A stretch of DNA of 23,316 nt from Bacteroidales bacterium (lineage in GTDB: Bacteria > Bacteroidota > Bacteroidia > Bacteroidales > JAADJA01). The notes beneath the pieces were generated by a model, which saw nothing but the letters and a program-made list of their open reading frames with translations, did no database searches and had not been told where the DNA came from. Each line of letters begins with the position of its first letter. Position 1 is the first letter of the stretch. The stretch covers positions 1 through 23,316 of the forward strand of contig JAOZOC010000007.1 in assembly GCA_029933495.1 (NCBI GenBank). Reading direction: 5' to 3'. A program made the translations under genes and the position numbers. Positions 13,812 through 21,699 of the stretch are shown piece after piece.

Positions 13812-15965
13812 ATGAAACCGAATTTTCACAATGTCAACATCAACCTTAAATCAGGCAGTAAAAAGCTGACAAAGGATTGGGAATACGAAAATCATATCTC
13901 AAAGGACTGGATTACAGCTGAAAAAATCCCTGTAAAAAGCGTCTATTCGGAGGATGATCTTCTTGATATGGAGCATCTTGATTATGCTGCCGGAATTCCA
14001 CCATATCTGCAAGGGCCTTACTCCACAATGTACGTTACCCGTCCCTGGACTATCAGGCAGTATGCCGGATTTTCAACAGCCGAGGAGTCCAATGCTTTTT
14101 ACAGAAGAAATCTCGCTGCAGGTCAGAAAGGCCTTTCTGTTGCTTTCGACCTGGCAACCCACAGGGGTTACGATTCTGACCATCCACGGGTTGTAGGAGA
14201 TGTTGGTAAAGCAGGCGTTGCAATTGACTCTATTCTGGATATGAATATTCTTTTTGATGATATTCCTTTGGATAAGATGTCTGTTTCGATGACTATGAAT
14301 GGTGCGGTTCTTCCGGTTTTGGCTTTTTATATTGTTGCAGCACTCGAGCAGGGTGTACCCTTTGAGCAGATGACAGGAACAATTCAGAACGATATTCTTA
14401 AAGAGTTTATGGTAAGGAACACATACATCTATCCACCTTTATCTTCTATGCGCATAATTGCCGATATTTTTCAGTTTACATCTAAAAAAATGCCAAAGTT
14501 TAATTCAATTAGCATTAGTGGTTATCATATGCAGGAAGCAGGCGCAACCGCAGATATTGAACTGGCCTATACTCTTGCTGATGGTCTTGAATATTTGCGC
14601 ACCGGTGTTAAATCAGGAATGGATATTGATTCATTTGCTCCCAGGCTCTCCTTCTTTTGGGGAATTGGGATGAATCATTTTATGGAAATTGCAAAGATGA
14701 GGGCTGCCAGGATGCTATGGGCAAAGCTTGTAAAGCAGTTTGATCCAAAAAATCCAAAATCAATGGCTTTACGAACGCACTGCCAGACCTCAGGTTGGAG
14801 TTTGACAGAGCAGGACCCTTTCAATAATGTTACAAGAACCTGTGTTGAAGCTATGGCTGCTGTACTTGGCGGAACGCAGTCGCTGCACACTAATGCCCTG
14901 GATGAAGCAATTGCTCTTCCAACCGATTTCTCAGCCAGAATTGCCCGTAATACTCAAATTTATCTTCAGGAGGAGACAAATATCTGCCGTAATATTGACC
15001 CCTGGGCAGGATCATATTATGTAGAATCGTTAACAAATGAAATTGCACATAAAGCGTGGGATTTAATTCAGGAGGTAGAGGAACTTGGTGGTATGGCAAA
15101 GGCAATTGAAACGGGAATTCCAAAAATGCGAATTGAGGAAGCTGCTGCCAGGAAGCAAGCCAGAATCGACTCGCACAAGGATACAATTGTGGGTGTTAAC
15201 AAATACAGACTTGATAAAGAAGATCCCATAGAGACTCTTGAAGTTGATAATACTGCAGTAAGGGATGCACAGTTAAAAAGACTGGAAAAGCTCAAAGCAG
15301 GAAGGAACAATGAAGAAGTAAAAAGGTCTCTTGATGCAATTACTAAGGCAGCCGAAACAGGAGAAGGCAATCTTTTGGAGCTGGCAATTATTGCAGCACA
15401 AAAAAGGGCCAGTCTCGGCGAAATATCTGATGCAATGGAAAAAGTATTTGGACGCTACAAAGCTGAAATTCGGGCTATTTCGGGTATCTACTCATCTGAA
15501 AGCAAGGATGACGGCAGTTTTAAAAAGGCCTGTGAACTTGCTGATAAGTTTGAAGAACTTGAAGGTCGTCGTCCGAGGATAATGGTTGCAAAAATGGGTC
15601 AGGACGGACACGATCGCGGAGCAAAGGTTGTGTCAACAGGATTTGCCGATATTGGATTTGATGTAGATATCGGCCCGCTTTTTCAAACACCTGAAGAGGC
15701 TGCAAAACAGGCAGTTGAAAATGATGTACATATTCTCGGGGTTTCAAGTCTGGCCGCCGGACATAAAACCCTTGTGCCGCAGGTGATAAAAGAACTTAAA
15801 GAGCTTGGACGTAAGGATATTATGGTCATTGTTGGCGGAGTAATTCCACCACAGGATTATGATTTTCTGTATAAAGCAGGAGTGCTTGCAATTTTTGGCC
15901 CCGGTTCCGTAATTTCTGATGCCGGGATAAAATTGCTGGAGCTTCTGATTGATATGAGGAAGTAA
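13812..15965 (+). CDS. mutB: Methylmalonyl-CoA mutase large (alpha) subunit
   Basis: The 717-residue catalytic subunit shows the substrate-binding segment RPWTIRQYAGFSTAEESNAF and LSVAFDLATHRGYDSDHPRV in the barrel. It also has FFWGIGMNHFMEIAKMRAARMLWA, RTHCQTSGWSLTEQDPFNN, and a C-terminal cobalamin domain with the intact motif D598-G-H600-D-R-G603 (KMGQDGHDRG). It ends with VHILGVSSLAAGHKTLVPQV and IVGGVIPPQDYDFL. H600 is the lower axial ligand of cobalt. With MutA it converts succinyl-CoA to R-methylmalonyl-CoA for propionate formation, or the reverse, in the cytoplasm. Length agrees with the family (~715-730). No methylmalonyl-CoA epimerase or MeaB-type chaperone gene is in the window. 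Co-transcription with mutA is probable. Confidence 0.97.
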   Translation: MKPNFHNVNINLKSGSKKLTKDWEYENHISKDWITAEKIPVKSVYSEDDLLDMEHLDYAAGIPPYLQGPYSTMYVTRPWTIRQYAGFSTAEESNAFYRRNLAAGQKGLSVAFDLATHRGYDSDHPRVVGDVGKAGVAIDSILDMNILFDDIPLDKMSVSMTMNGAVLPVLAFYIVAALEQGVPFEQMTGTIQNDILKEFMVRNTYIYPPLSSMRIIADIFQFTSKKMPKFNSISISGYHMQEAGATADIELAYTLADGLEYLRTGVKSGMDIDSFAPRLSFFWGIGMNHFMEIAKMRAARMLWAKLVKQFDPKNPKSMALRTHCQTSGWSLTEQDPFNNVTRTCVEAMAAVLGGTQSLHTNALDEAIALPTDFSARIARNTQIYLQEETNICRNIDPWAGSYYVESLTNEIAHKAWDLIQEVEELGGMAKAIETGIPKMRIEEAAARKQARIDSHKDTIVGVNKYRLDKEDPIETLEVDNTAVRDAQLKRLEKLKAGRNNEEVKRSLDAITKAAETGEGNLLELAIIAAQKRASLGEISDAMEKVFGRYKAEIRAISGIYSSESKDDGSFKKACELADKFEELEGRRPRIMVAKMGQDGHDRGAKVVSTGFADIGFDVDIGPLFQTPEEAAKQAVENDVHILGVSSLAAGHKTLVPQVIKELKELGRKDIMVIVGGVIPPQDYDFLYKAGVLAIFGPGSVISDAGIKLLELLIDMRK

Positions 15966-16024
15966 TATATTTTTATTTTATAAAAAATTTAATGTATTTG
16001 TAAAAGTTTTATTATCAAACAAAT

Positions 16025-19000
16025 TTGAAAAGGTCTGTCATAAAGATATTAAAGAGAATTATTCTGATCCTGACTGTTTTTTCTATCGCCATAATTGTTT
16101 CATTAGGAAAGAACGGAGAACCGTATATTGAAACTCCGAATAGCATTGTTAAGCAATCCAATGACAATTTGTTTTATAAAACTAAAAATAAATCGACAAA
16201 TGTTACCAGTTCTCAAATAGTAATTGAAGATCCGTATAAAAAGTTTGACTATTTGACTAAAAGGGACGGACTAAGCAGCAATTACATACTTGATATTTTT
16301 CAAGATAAGTACGGCTTCATCTGGATTGCAACCACTGAAGGTCTAAATAGGTACGACGGGAATAATGTTAGGCAATACAGATATATCTCAGGAGATTCAG
16401 CTTCACTCGTCGCTGATCTTGTCACCTGTATTATTGAGGATTTGGAAGGAAATATGTGGATTGGAACCCAAAAAGGACTCAATAGATACAACAGGAAAAA
16501 CGATTCTTTTGAAATTGCCTTTATGGAAAACAATCTGGGAATCATTGTGGAAATCGGGAATTATATCAGGGCACTTCTTCCCGACAAAAACAATATTCTA
16601 TGGATAGAAACTGCAAAAGGTGAATTAATAAAATATGATTATTCAGATAAAACATCATCAATCTATCACCACCACCACCCTTCAATGATAAACACTTATT
16701 ATTATCACGAACTGTACAAAGATAATGAGGGTATGATTTGGCTTGGTGGCAGGTTTATGGGTATCTACAGGTTCAATCCGCAAACTGAGCTGTTTTTTGA
16801 ATATCAGGCTGATGAGAATGACAATACGAAAAAACGAGAAAATGATATCAGTATGTATTTGCAGATAACGAAAAATGAAATGTGGCTTGGTGGAATTGAT
16901 GGCTTATATACTCTGAATACTGCATCCGGAATTTTTGATAAGAGACTTTCAGTTTCCACCTTTTGTGTTGCTAAAGACCATAATGGAAAACTTTGGTTTG
17001 GTACAGGTTCGGGAATATACATTTTTGATTATACTGACAATTCTTTTACATATATCGACAGCGATAATAACAATCCACGCTCTCTTATCAATGGTCACGT
17101 GAATAAGATTTTTGTTGATGCTGCCAAAAATGTCTGGATTGGCACCATTGATGGAATCAGTATTTTTAGGCAATCCAAAAATAAGTTCAGGCATATTTAT
17201 CATATTCCAGGTGATGAGCGGACTCCGTCGTCATCCAATATTACAGCTATATTACAACTTAACTCAGGTGAAATTTTGGTTGGTACTGCCAACTATGGCA
17301 TTGATTGTCTGAATAAAGATTTTATTAAAACCTGCAATCTCAACAATACTGGAAATAGTAACCCCAGGATAAACTCAAAGAAAATTTCCGCTTTAATGCA
17401 GGATTCTGACGGTGATGTATGGGCCGGGCAATGGTCGGGAAGAGGATTCAATATTATAGATCCCAATACATTTTCCGTCAGATCATTTTCTTTTTTAAAA
17501 AACTCGCTTAAGGCTGACTGGTATAACGATATTATTGAGGATAGTAAGGGGAACTATTGGCTTGGAATATGGGGCGCAATGGGTTTGTACCAATTTGATA
17601 AAAGATTAGGCGTTTTTAAAGACCAAACCTACCAATTAAAGAATGCGATTCCACCCGGCCAGGTTGAAAATCTTGCATTCGACGGGAAAGATTTGTGGGT
17701 TGGTTTCAAAAATCAATCAATTTTCTATTCAATTAATCCCGAAACAAAAAAAGTCACTTGTCACTCCAAAGATAAGTACTCAAGTTATGATTTTAATCAA
17801 ATTTCTAATATTCAGGCAAATAGTAAAGGAGAAGTTTGGTTTGAAACAAACAAAGGATTCTATCGCAAACAAGCAAATCCATATATTTCTATTGTTCCTG
17901 CCTGGAAGACAAGCGTTCCTCAAGTGAAATTAAATCAAAAACCATTGATTGATACGATACTTTGCCAAGCAACCGGACCGGATGACAATAAATGGATTGG
18001 AACTTATAATGGTCTGTCCAGGATGAGAGACGGGAAGGTTATTTCCCACTATTCAAAAAATACAAACAGAGGATTGATTAGTGATACCATTCTCTCGATT
18101 GCTTTTACACCTTCCGGCTTATGGCTTGGTACTATAAATGGGCTTTGCACCTTTGATTTACAAACACAGAAATTTAGTGCTTTTGTTATTGACAAGGAAA
18201 AATATTTATCTTCACATCTTGTCAAGTGCATTGCAGAAGACAGAAACGGATACATCTGGGTAGGAACCACAAATAAGGGATTGAACAGGCTTGATCCGGT
18301 CACAAATGAAGTCATACAATTTAGAAGTGACCCCAATGATGCAAGCTCATTTTGGGGAGATGCAGTCAATTGTATTTTTGTTGATAGAGGAGGGACTGTT
18401 TGGGTTGGAGCTTATGGACTTAATAAATATAGACAGAGGACTAATTCGTTCACACATCTTACATCGGAAGAAGGGCTGGCAGATAATGACGTTATGAGTA
18501 TTTTGGAAGATGACAATGGCAGACTGTGGATAGCCACATTAAATGGATTGAGCGTATTTGATATTGAAAAAGAGATTTTTCAAAATTTTTATGAAAAAGA
18601 CGGACTCCAGGATAATGAATTTACAAATGCGGCTTACCGTTTGAAATCGGGCGAACTGGTCTTCGGTGGTAAAAATGGCATCAATATTTGCAATCCGTTA
18701 CACATTTTTCAAAACGATAAACCTCCTCAATTGTCAATCGTTTCATTTAGTATTTTTGACAAAAAGAAAGACGTTGATCTATCTGGAACTAAGGTGGTTG
18801 ATTTGAATTTCAGGGAAAATTATTTTTCTTTTGAATTTGCAGCACTTGATTTTTCCAATCCGGAATATATTAAATATGCCTACATGCTTGAAGGTGTTGA
18901 GAAAGACTGGACATATACCAACTCAGTTAACCATTTTGCAAAATACACAAATATAGATCCCGGGAAATATCGGTTAAAGGTTAAAGCAGCTAATGGCGAT

Positions 19001-19615
19001 GGCGTATGGAACGAGGCTGGAGTTTTTGTTAATATAGTAATTCGACCGCCATACTGGAAAACAACCTGGTTTATTTTTCTGGAAATACTTATAACAGTCC
19101 TGATCATAATATTCATTATAAAATACAGGGAAAAGAAAATAATTGAAAAGAATCAGTTTCAATTACTTGAGCAAAAATTGTTACGATCGCAGATGAATCC
19201 TCACTTCATCTTTAATTCACTAAGTTCAATTCAAAGTTTCATTTTCGAAAATAACCCACTTGAAGCAGGGTCATATCTTTCCCGCTTTGCCGAACTGATA
19301 AGGTCTATTCTATATAACTCCAGAGAGGAATTTATTACAATAGAAAATGAGATTAATACACTGAAAAATTATCTTGATTTACAGCAATTAAGGTATAATA
19401 ATAAATTTGATTACATCCTTGATGTTGACCCCCTGATTGAGCCTGATGTTATTAAAATTCCGCCAATGCTTGCTCAGCCTTTTATTGAAAATGCCATTGA
19501 GCATGGTGTTAAACACCTGAGAGAGAAGGGATATATTTCAATAAGTTTTACTCTGATGCCAGAGAAAAAATCCATATTGCTTCTAATAGAGGATAACGGA
19601 GTAGGTATAAAATAA
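16025..19615 (+). CDS. LytS-type propeller sensor histidine kinase, truncated by frameshift
   Basis: The open frame gives 1196 residues. An N-terminal signal/anchor (IIILILTVFS-type stretch, residues ~8-28) precedes two reg_prop beta-propellers, with repeats such as GFIWIATTEGLNRYDG, GNMWIGTQKGLNRYN, KNVWIGTIDGISIFR and GYIWVGTTNKGLNRLDP. A Y_Y_Y domain follows (~940-1005, DPGKYRLKVKAANGDGVWN), then a membrane segment (~1015-1037) and a His_kinase domain with NPHFIFNSLSS (H1060). The ATPase N-box QPFIENAIEHG (1151-1161) and G1 box DNGVGIK (1190-1196) are present, but the stop comes right there. The remaining 65 residues of the ATPase domain continue in another frame to 19815 (see separate entry). 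The start is TTG; no in-frame ATG lies between the upstream stop and the signal sequence. It would sense a periplasmic ligand and phosphorylate the LytTR regulator at 19858; as it stands, ATP binding should be impaired. Confidence 0.88.
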   Translation: MKRSVIKILKRIILILTVFSIAIIVSLGKNGEPYIETPNSIVKQSNDNLFYKTKNKSTNVTSSQIVIEDPYKKFDYLTKRDGLSSNYILDIFQDKYGFIWIATTEGLNRYDGNNVRQYRYISGDSASLVADLVTCIIEDLEGNMWIGTQKGLNRYNRKNDSFEIAFMENNLGIIVEIGNYIRALLPDKNNILWIETAKGELIKYDYSDKTSSIYHHHHPSMINTYYYHELYKDNEGMIWLGGRFMGIYRFNPQTELFFEYQADENDNTKKRENDISMYLQITKNEMWLGGIDGLYTLNTASGIFDKRLSVSTFCVAKDHNGKLWFGTGSGIYIFDYTDNSFTYIDSDNNNPRSLINGHVNKIFVDAAKNVWIGTIDGISIFRQSKNKFRHIYHIPGDERTPSSSNITAILQLNSGEILVGTANYGIDCLNKDFIKTCNLNNTGNSNPRINSKKISALMQDSDGDVWAGQWSGRGFNIIDPNTFSVRSFSFLKNSLKADWYNDIIEDSKGNYWLGIWGAMGLYQFDKRLGVFKDQTYQLKNAIPPGQVENLAFDGKDLWVGFKNQSIFYSINPETKKVTCHSKDKYSSYDFNQISNIQANSKGEVWFETNKGFYRKQANPYISIVPAWKTSVPQVKLNQKPLIDTILCQATGPDDNKWIGTYNGLSRMRDGKVISHYSKNTNRGLISDTILSIAFTPSGLWLGTINGLCTFDLQTQKFSAFVIDKEKYLSSHLVKCIAEDRNGYIWVGTTNKGLNRLDPVTNEVIQFRSDPNDASSFWGDAVNCIFVDRGGTVWVGAYGLNKYRQRTNSFTHLTSEEGLADNDVMSILEDDNGRLWIATLNGLSVFDIEKEIFQNFYEKDGLQDNEFTNAAYRLKSGELVFGGKNGINICNPLHIFQNDKPPQLSIVSFSIFDKKKDVDLSGTKVVDLNFRENYFSFEFAALDFSNPEYIKYAYMLEGVEKDWTYTNSVNHFAKYTNIDPGKYRLKVKAANGDGVWNEAGVFVNIVIRPPYWKTTWFIFLEILITVLIIIFIIKYREKKIIEKNQFQLLEQKLLRSQMNPHFIFNSLSSIQSFIFENNPLEAGSYLSRFAELIRSILYNSREEFITIENEINTLKNYLDLQQLRYNNKFDYILDVDPLIEPDVIKIPPMLAQPFIENAIEHGVKHLREKGYISISFTLMPEKKSILLLIEDNGVGIK

Positions 19616-19617
19616 AA
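19608..19617 (+). repeat. Tandem TAAAA duplication causing the kinase frameshift
   Basis: TAAAA occurs twice in tandem (19608-19612, 19613-19617). The second copy supplies the TAA stop at 19613-19615. Removing one copy makes codons GGT ATA AAA GCT TCG, joining DNGVGIK to ASKKLKGK in frame. A slipped-strand event of 5 bp therefore explains the break exactly. Confidence 0.85.
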
Positions 19618-19815
19618 GCTTCGAAAAAGCTAAAAGGGAAAAATCAAAAAAGTCATTCTTCGCTGGCAACAATAATTGCTAATGAAAGGATAGATGTATT
19701 CAATAAGGGCCAGAAAAGAAAGCAGTTCATTATGGAAATAACCGAGATTAAAGATTCAGATGAAAATGTCAAGGGAACAAAAGTAAAATTTATAATCCCA
19801 TATCAGGAGCTTTAA
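19615..19815 (+). pseudogene. Displaced C-terminal fragment of the sensor kinase
   Basis: In the -1 frame the sequence reads ASKKLKGKNQKSHSSLATII, then ANERIDVFNKG, and ends VKGTKVKFIIPYQEL before TAA (19813-19815). This is the expected end of a LytS/His_kinase-family ATPase domain: the HSSLATIIANERI helix region and the GTKVKFIIP last strand. No start codon suits independent translation. With one TAAAA copy removed the restored kinase would have 1261 residues. The fragment shows no further stop or disabling change, so the break is recent, reversible, or a sequence error. Confidence 0.85.
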
Positions 19816-19817
19816 GC

Positions 19818-19825
19818 TATCTTTG
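19818..19825 (+). promoter_or_regulatory. Bacteroidota -7 box for the LytTR regulator
   Basis: TATCTTTG matches TAnnTTTG and lies 2 nt after the original kinase stop codon, 32 nt before the regulator ATG. The regulator could therefore be transcribed independently of the broken kinase gene. Confidence 0.55.
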
Positions 19826-19857
19826 TTGTATAATTACACGAAAATGTTTGGCAGTAT

Positions 19858-20604
19858 ATGAAAGTAATTATTATAGATGATGAAGCCCGTGCAAGGAAAA
19901 GTATTGCTGACCTGTTGAAGTTCAGCCCGCAAGATATAAGCCTTGTTGCAGAAGCTGAAAGTGTAGCTTCGGGTTTTGCTGTAATTACTACACATAAACC
20001 AGATCTTATATTTTTGGATATTAATATGCCTGACGGAACGGGTTTCGATCTACTGAAAAAACTGGATAATATAAATTTCAAGATTATCTTTATAACTGCA
20101 TATGAAGAATATGCAGTGCAGGCATTTGAATTTTCTGCCATTGATTATATACTCAAACCTGTAGATCCGACAAAATTATTTGAAGCCATCAATAGAGCAC
20201 ATCAATTGGTTGAACAGGAAAACATAAGTTTAAAGCTCAATGCATTATTTGCAAACCTTGAAAACTCAGCCTCTGAAAATAAAAAACTAATTCTTAAAAC
20301 CTCAGAAAGCATTTATGTTGTAAACACAGATGATATTATCAGATGCGAATCGGATGCAGGTTATACTCAGTTTTACCTTTTAGATGATAAAAGAATTATT
20401 GTATCCTGTAACCTGAAAGATTACGAAGAGATGCTTGATGGTTATGGATTTTACCGAATCCACCAATCTCATTTGATTAATCTGAAATATATCGACCATT
20501 ACAGTAAAACTGAAGGTGGGGCTGTAGTAATGAAAGATAATTCAGAGTTGCCTGTTGCCCGTCGTAAAAAAGAGAGTTTTCTGAAATTACTGGAGATGAT
20601 TTAA
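19858..20604 (+). CDS. LytTR-family response regulator
   Basis: The 248-residue protein has an N-terminal receiver domain (1-~118) with acidic pocket D7-D8, phospho-acceptor D54 (LIFLDINMPDG), T80 and K100 (ILKPVD), all intact. The C-terminal LytTR DNA-binding domain (~140-245) contains LILKTSESIYVVNTDDIIRCESDAGYTQF-type sequence, FYRIHQSHLINLKYI and LPVARRKKESFLKLL. Such regulators bind pairs of short direct repeats about two helical turns apart. It is the partner of the LytS-type kinase that ends 42 nt upstream, and has its own likely promoter. Two exact 10-bp direct repeats at a 21-bp period follow its stop codon and may be its binding site. The ATG at 19858 is set by the receiver start MKVIIIDDE. 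Confidence 0.95.
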   Translation: MKVIIIDDEARARKSIADLLKFSPQDISLVAEAESVASGFAVITTHKPDLIFLDINMPDGTGFDLLKKLDNINFKIIFITAYEEYAVQAFEFSAIDYILKPVDPTKLFEAINRAHQLVEQENISLKLNALFANLENSASENKKLILKTSESIYVVNTDDIIRCESDAGYTQFYLLDDKRIIVSCNLKDYEEMLDGYGFYRIHQSHLINLKYIDHYSKTEGGAVVMKDNSELPVARRKKESFLKLLEMI

Positions 20605-20605
20605 T

Positions 20606-20668
20606 ACCGAATATAGATCTCTGCCCACCGAATATACATTTCCACAAACCTTATCTGTATTTCCATAT
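20606..20668 (+). promoter_or_regulatory. Candidate LytTR binding array: direct repeats at 21-bp period
   Basis: ACCGAATATA occurs exactly at 20606-20615 and 20627-20636, 21 bp apart. ATTTCCA recurs at 20638 and 20659, also 21 bp apart. Read as three 21-bp units starting at 20606, 20627 and 20648, units 1 and 2 agree at 15 positions and units 2 and 3 at 14. The published LytTR consensus, as I recall it, is (T/A)(A/C)(C/A)GTTN(A/G)(T/G) with a 12-13 bp spacer; ACCGAATAT differs only in AA for TT. Its position before two secreted-protein genes suits an activator site. Confidence 0.5.
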
Positions 20669-20689
20669 ATAACTAAGTGAATCAGTTTA

Positions 20690-20710
20690 TTTATTTGCCT
20701 GGCAAATAAA
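20690..20710. promoter_or_regulatory. 21-bp palindrome upstream of the FISUMP gene
   Basis: TTTATTTGCC (20690-20699) and GGCAAATAAA (20701-20710) are exact inverted copies around a single T. It may be a weak terminator after the regulator gene (followed by ATTTTAAG) or an operator for the next gene. The stem has few G-C pairs, so neither role is firm. Confidence 0.45.
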
Positions 20711-20747
20711 ATTTTAAGTCGCTAATAATCTTAAAAAACTTAGGTGT

Positions 20748-21686
20748 ATGAAAACAAAAATTTACTTACTGTCATTGATCCTCTTTATCGGGATTCAATA
20801 CAATGCAAATTCCCAGGGTGTTTCTATCAACGAAGATGGTACCGACCCGGAAGCCTCGGCAATACTGGATTTACAAAGTCAAGACAAAGGTCTGTTAGTT
20901 CCAAGGATGGCCCAAAATCAAATTACGGACATCCAGGATCCTGCAAATGGTCTAATCGTATTTAATACAACGGATAATAAATATTATGCTTTCCTCGAAG
21001 GTGAAAATGCCTGGAAAGAGATAGCCTATGGAACAAGTAGCATGACGCCTTTTGTATGTGGTGGAATGCTTAATGATTTTAGGGATGGCCAGTCCTATTC
21101 TACTGTTGATATTAACGGACAATGCTGGATGGCAGAAAATCTCAATGTAGGTAATATGGTTACTGGTGGCCAAAACGATAATGGAATAATTGAAAAGTCA
21201 TGCTATCAGCATAATACTACTTACTGCGATACTTATGGTGGGTTGTATCAATGGAATGAAATGATGGAATATACAACCACAGAAGGAGCGCAAGGTATTT
21301 GTCCGGATGGGTGGCATATACCTTCTGATTTTGAATGGTTTCAGATGGAGAATTTTCTGGATCCGGCTGTTAATAATCCAACTCAAATGTACTGGAGGGG
21401 TTCAAATATTGGGGGCCAGTTAAAAGAAGCTGGATATGCGCATTGGAATGGCCCGAATACAGGGGCAACCAATTCGAGCAATATGACTTTGTTAGGTAGC
21501 GGATACAGGTCTAGTTCAGGAGGGTTTGGTTATCAGAAATTTAAAGGAGTTTTTATGACATCAACCCAACAATATTCAGGAGCTGGCTATTCTTATATCA
21601 GAGAGTTTGATTACAACAATCAGCGATCATACCGTAATGCATTCAATAAATATTATTTCTATTCTGTAAGATGCTTGAAAGACTAA
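20748..21686 (+). CDS. Secreted FISUMP-domain protein
   Basis: The 312-residue product starts with a signal peptide (KIYLLSLILFIGIQYNANSQ). Residues ~24-95 (GVSINEDGTDPEASAILDLQ, then KGLLVPRMAQNQI and GLIVFNTTDNKYYAF) match the fibre-head-like repeat that often opens Bacteroidota surface proteins. Residues ~104-312 fit the Fibrobacter succinogenes major paralogous (FISUMP) domain: QCWMAENLNVG, GGLYQWNEMM, CPDGWHIPSDFEW, GQLKEAGYAHWNGPN, TNSSNMTLLGSGYR, and a closing YSVRCLKD. Several cysteines (104, 126, 152, 160, 185, 309) may pair. FISUMP proteins are extracellular and of unclear function, possibly ligand binding. It lies 13 nt upstream of a type IX-sorted protein, so the two probably form an operon downstream of the candidate LytTR site. 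Confidence 0.88.
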   Translation: MKTKIYLLSLILFIGIQYNANSQGVSINEDGTDPEASAILDLQSQDKGLLVPRMAQNQITDIQDPANGLIVFNTTDNKYYAFLEGENAWKEIAYGTSSMTPFVCGGMLNDFRDGQSYSTVDINGQCWMAENLNVGNMVTGGQNDNGIIEKSCYQHNTTYCDTYGGLYQWNEMMEYTTTEGAQGICPDGWHIPSDFEWFQMENFLDPAVNNPTQMYWRGSNIGGQLKEAGYAHWNGPNTGATNSSNMTLLGSGYRSSSGGFGYQKFKGVFMTSTQQYSGAGYSYIREFDYNNQRSYRNAFNKYYFYSVRCLKD

Positions 21687-21699
21687 TAAACTAAGAACT

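Noticed and set aside
16668..16682. Four consecutive histidines in the sensor kinase (artificial His-tag?)
   Set aside because: They lie inside a propeller repeat in normal coding context; only four residues, so a natural stretch.
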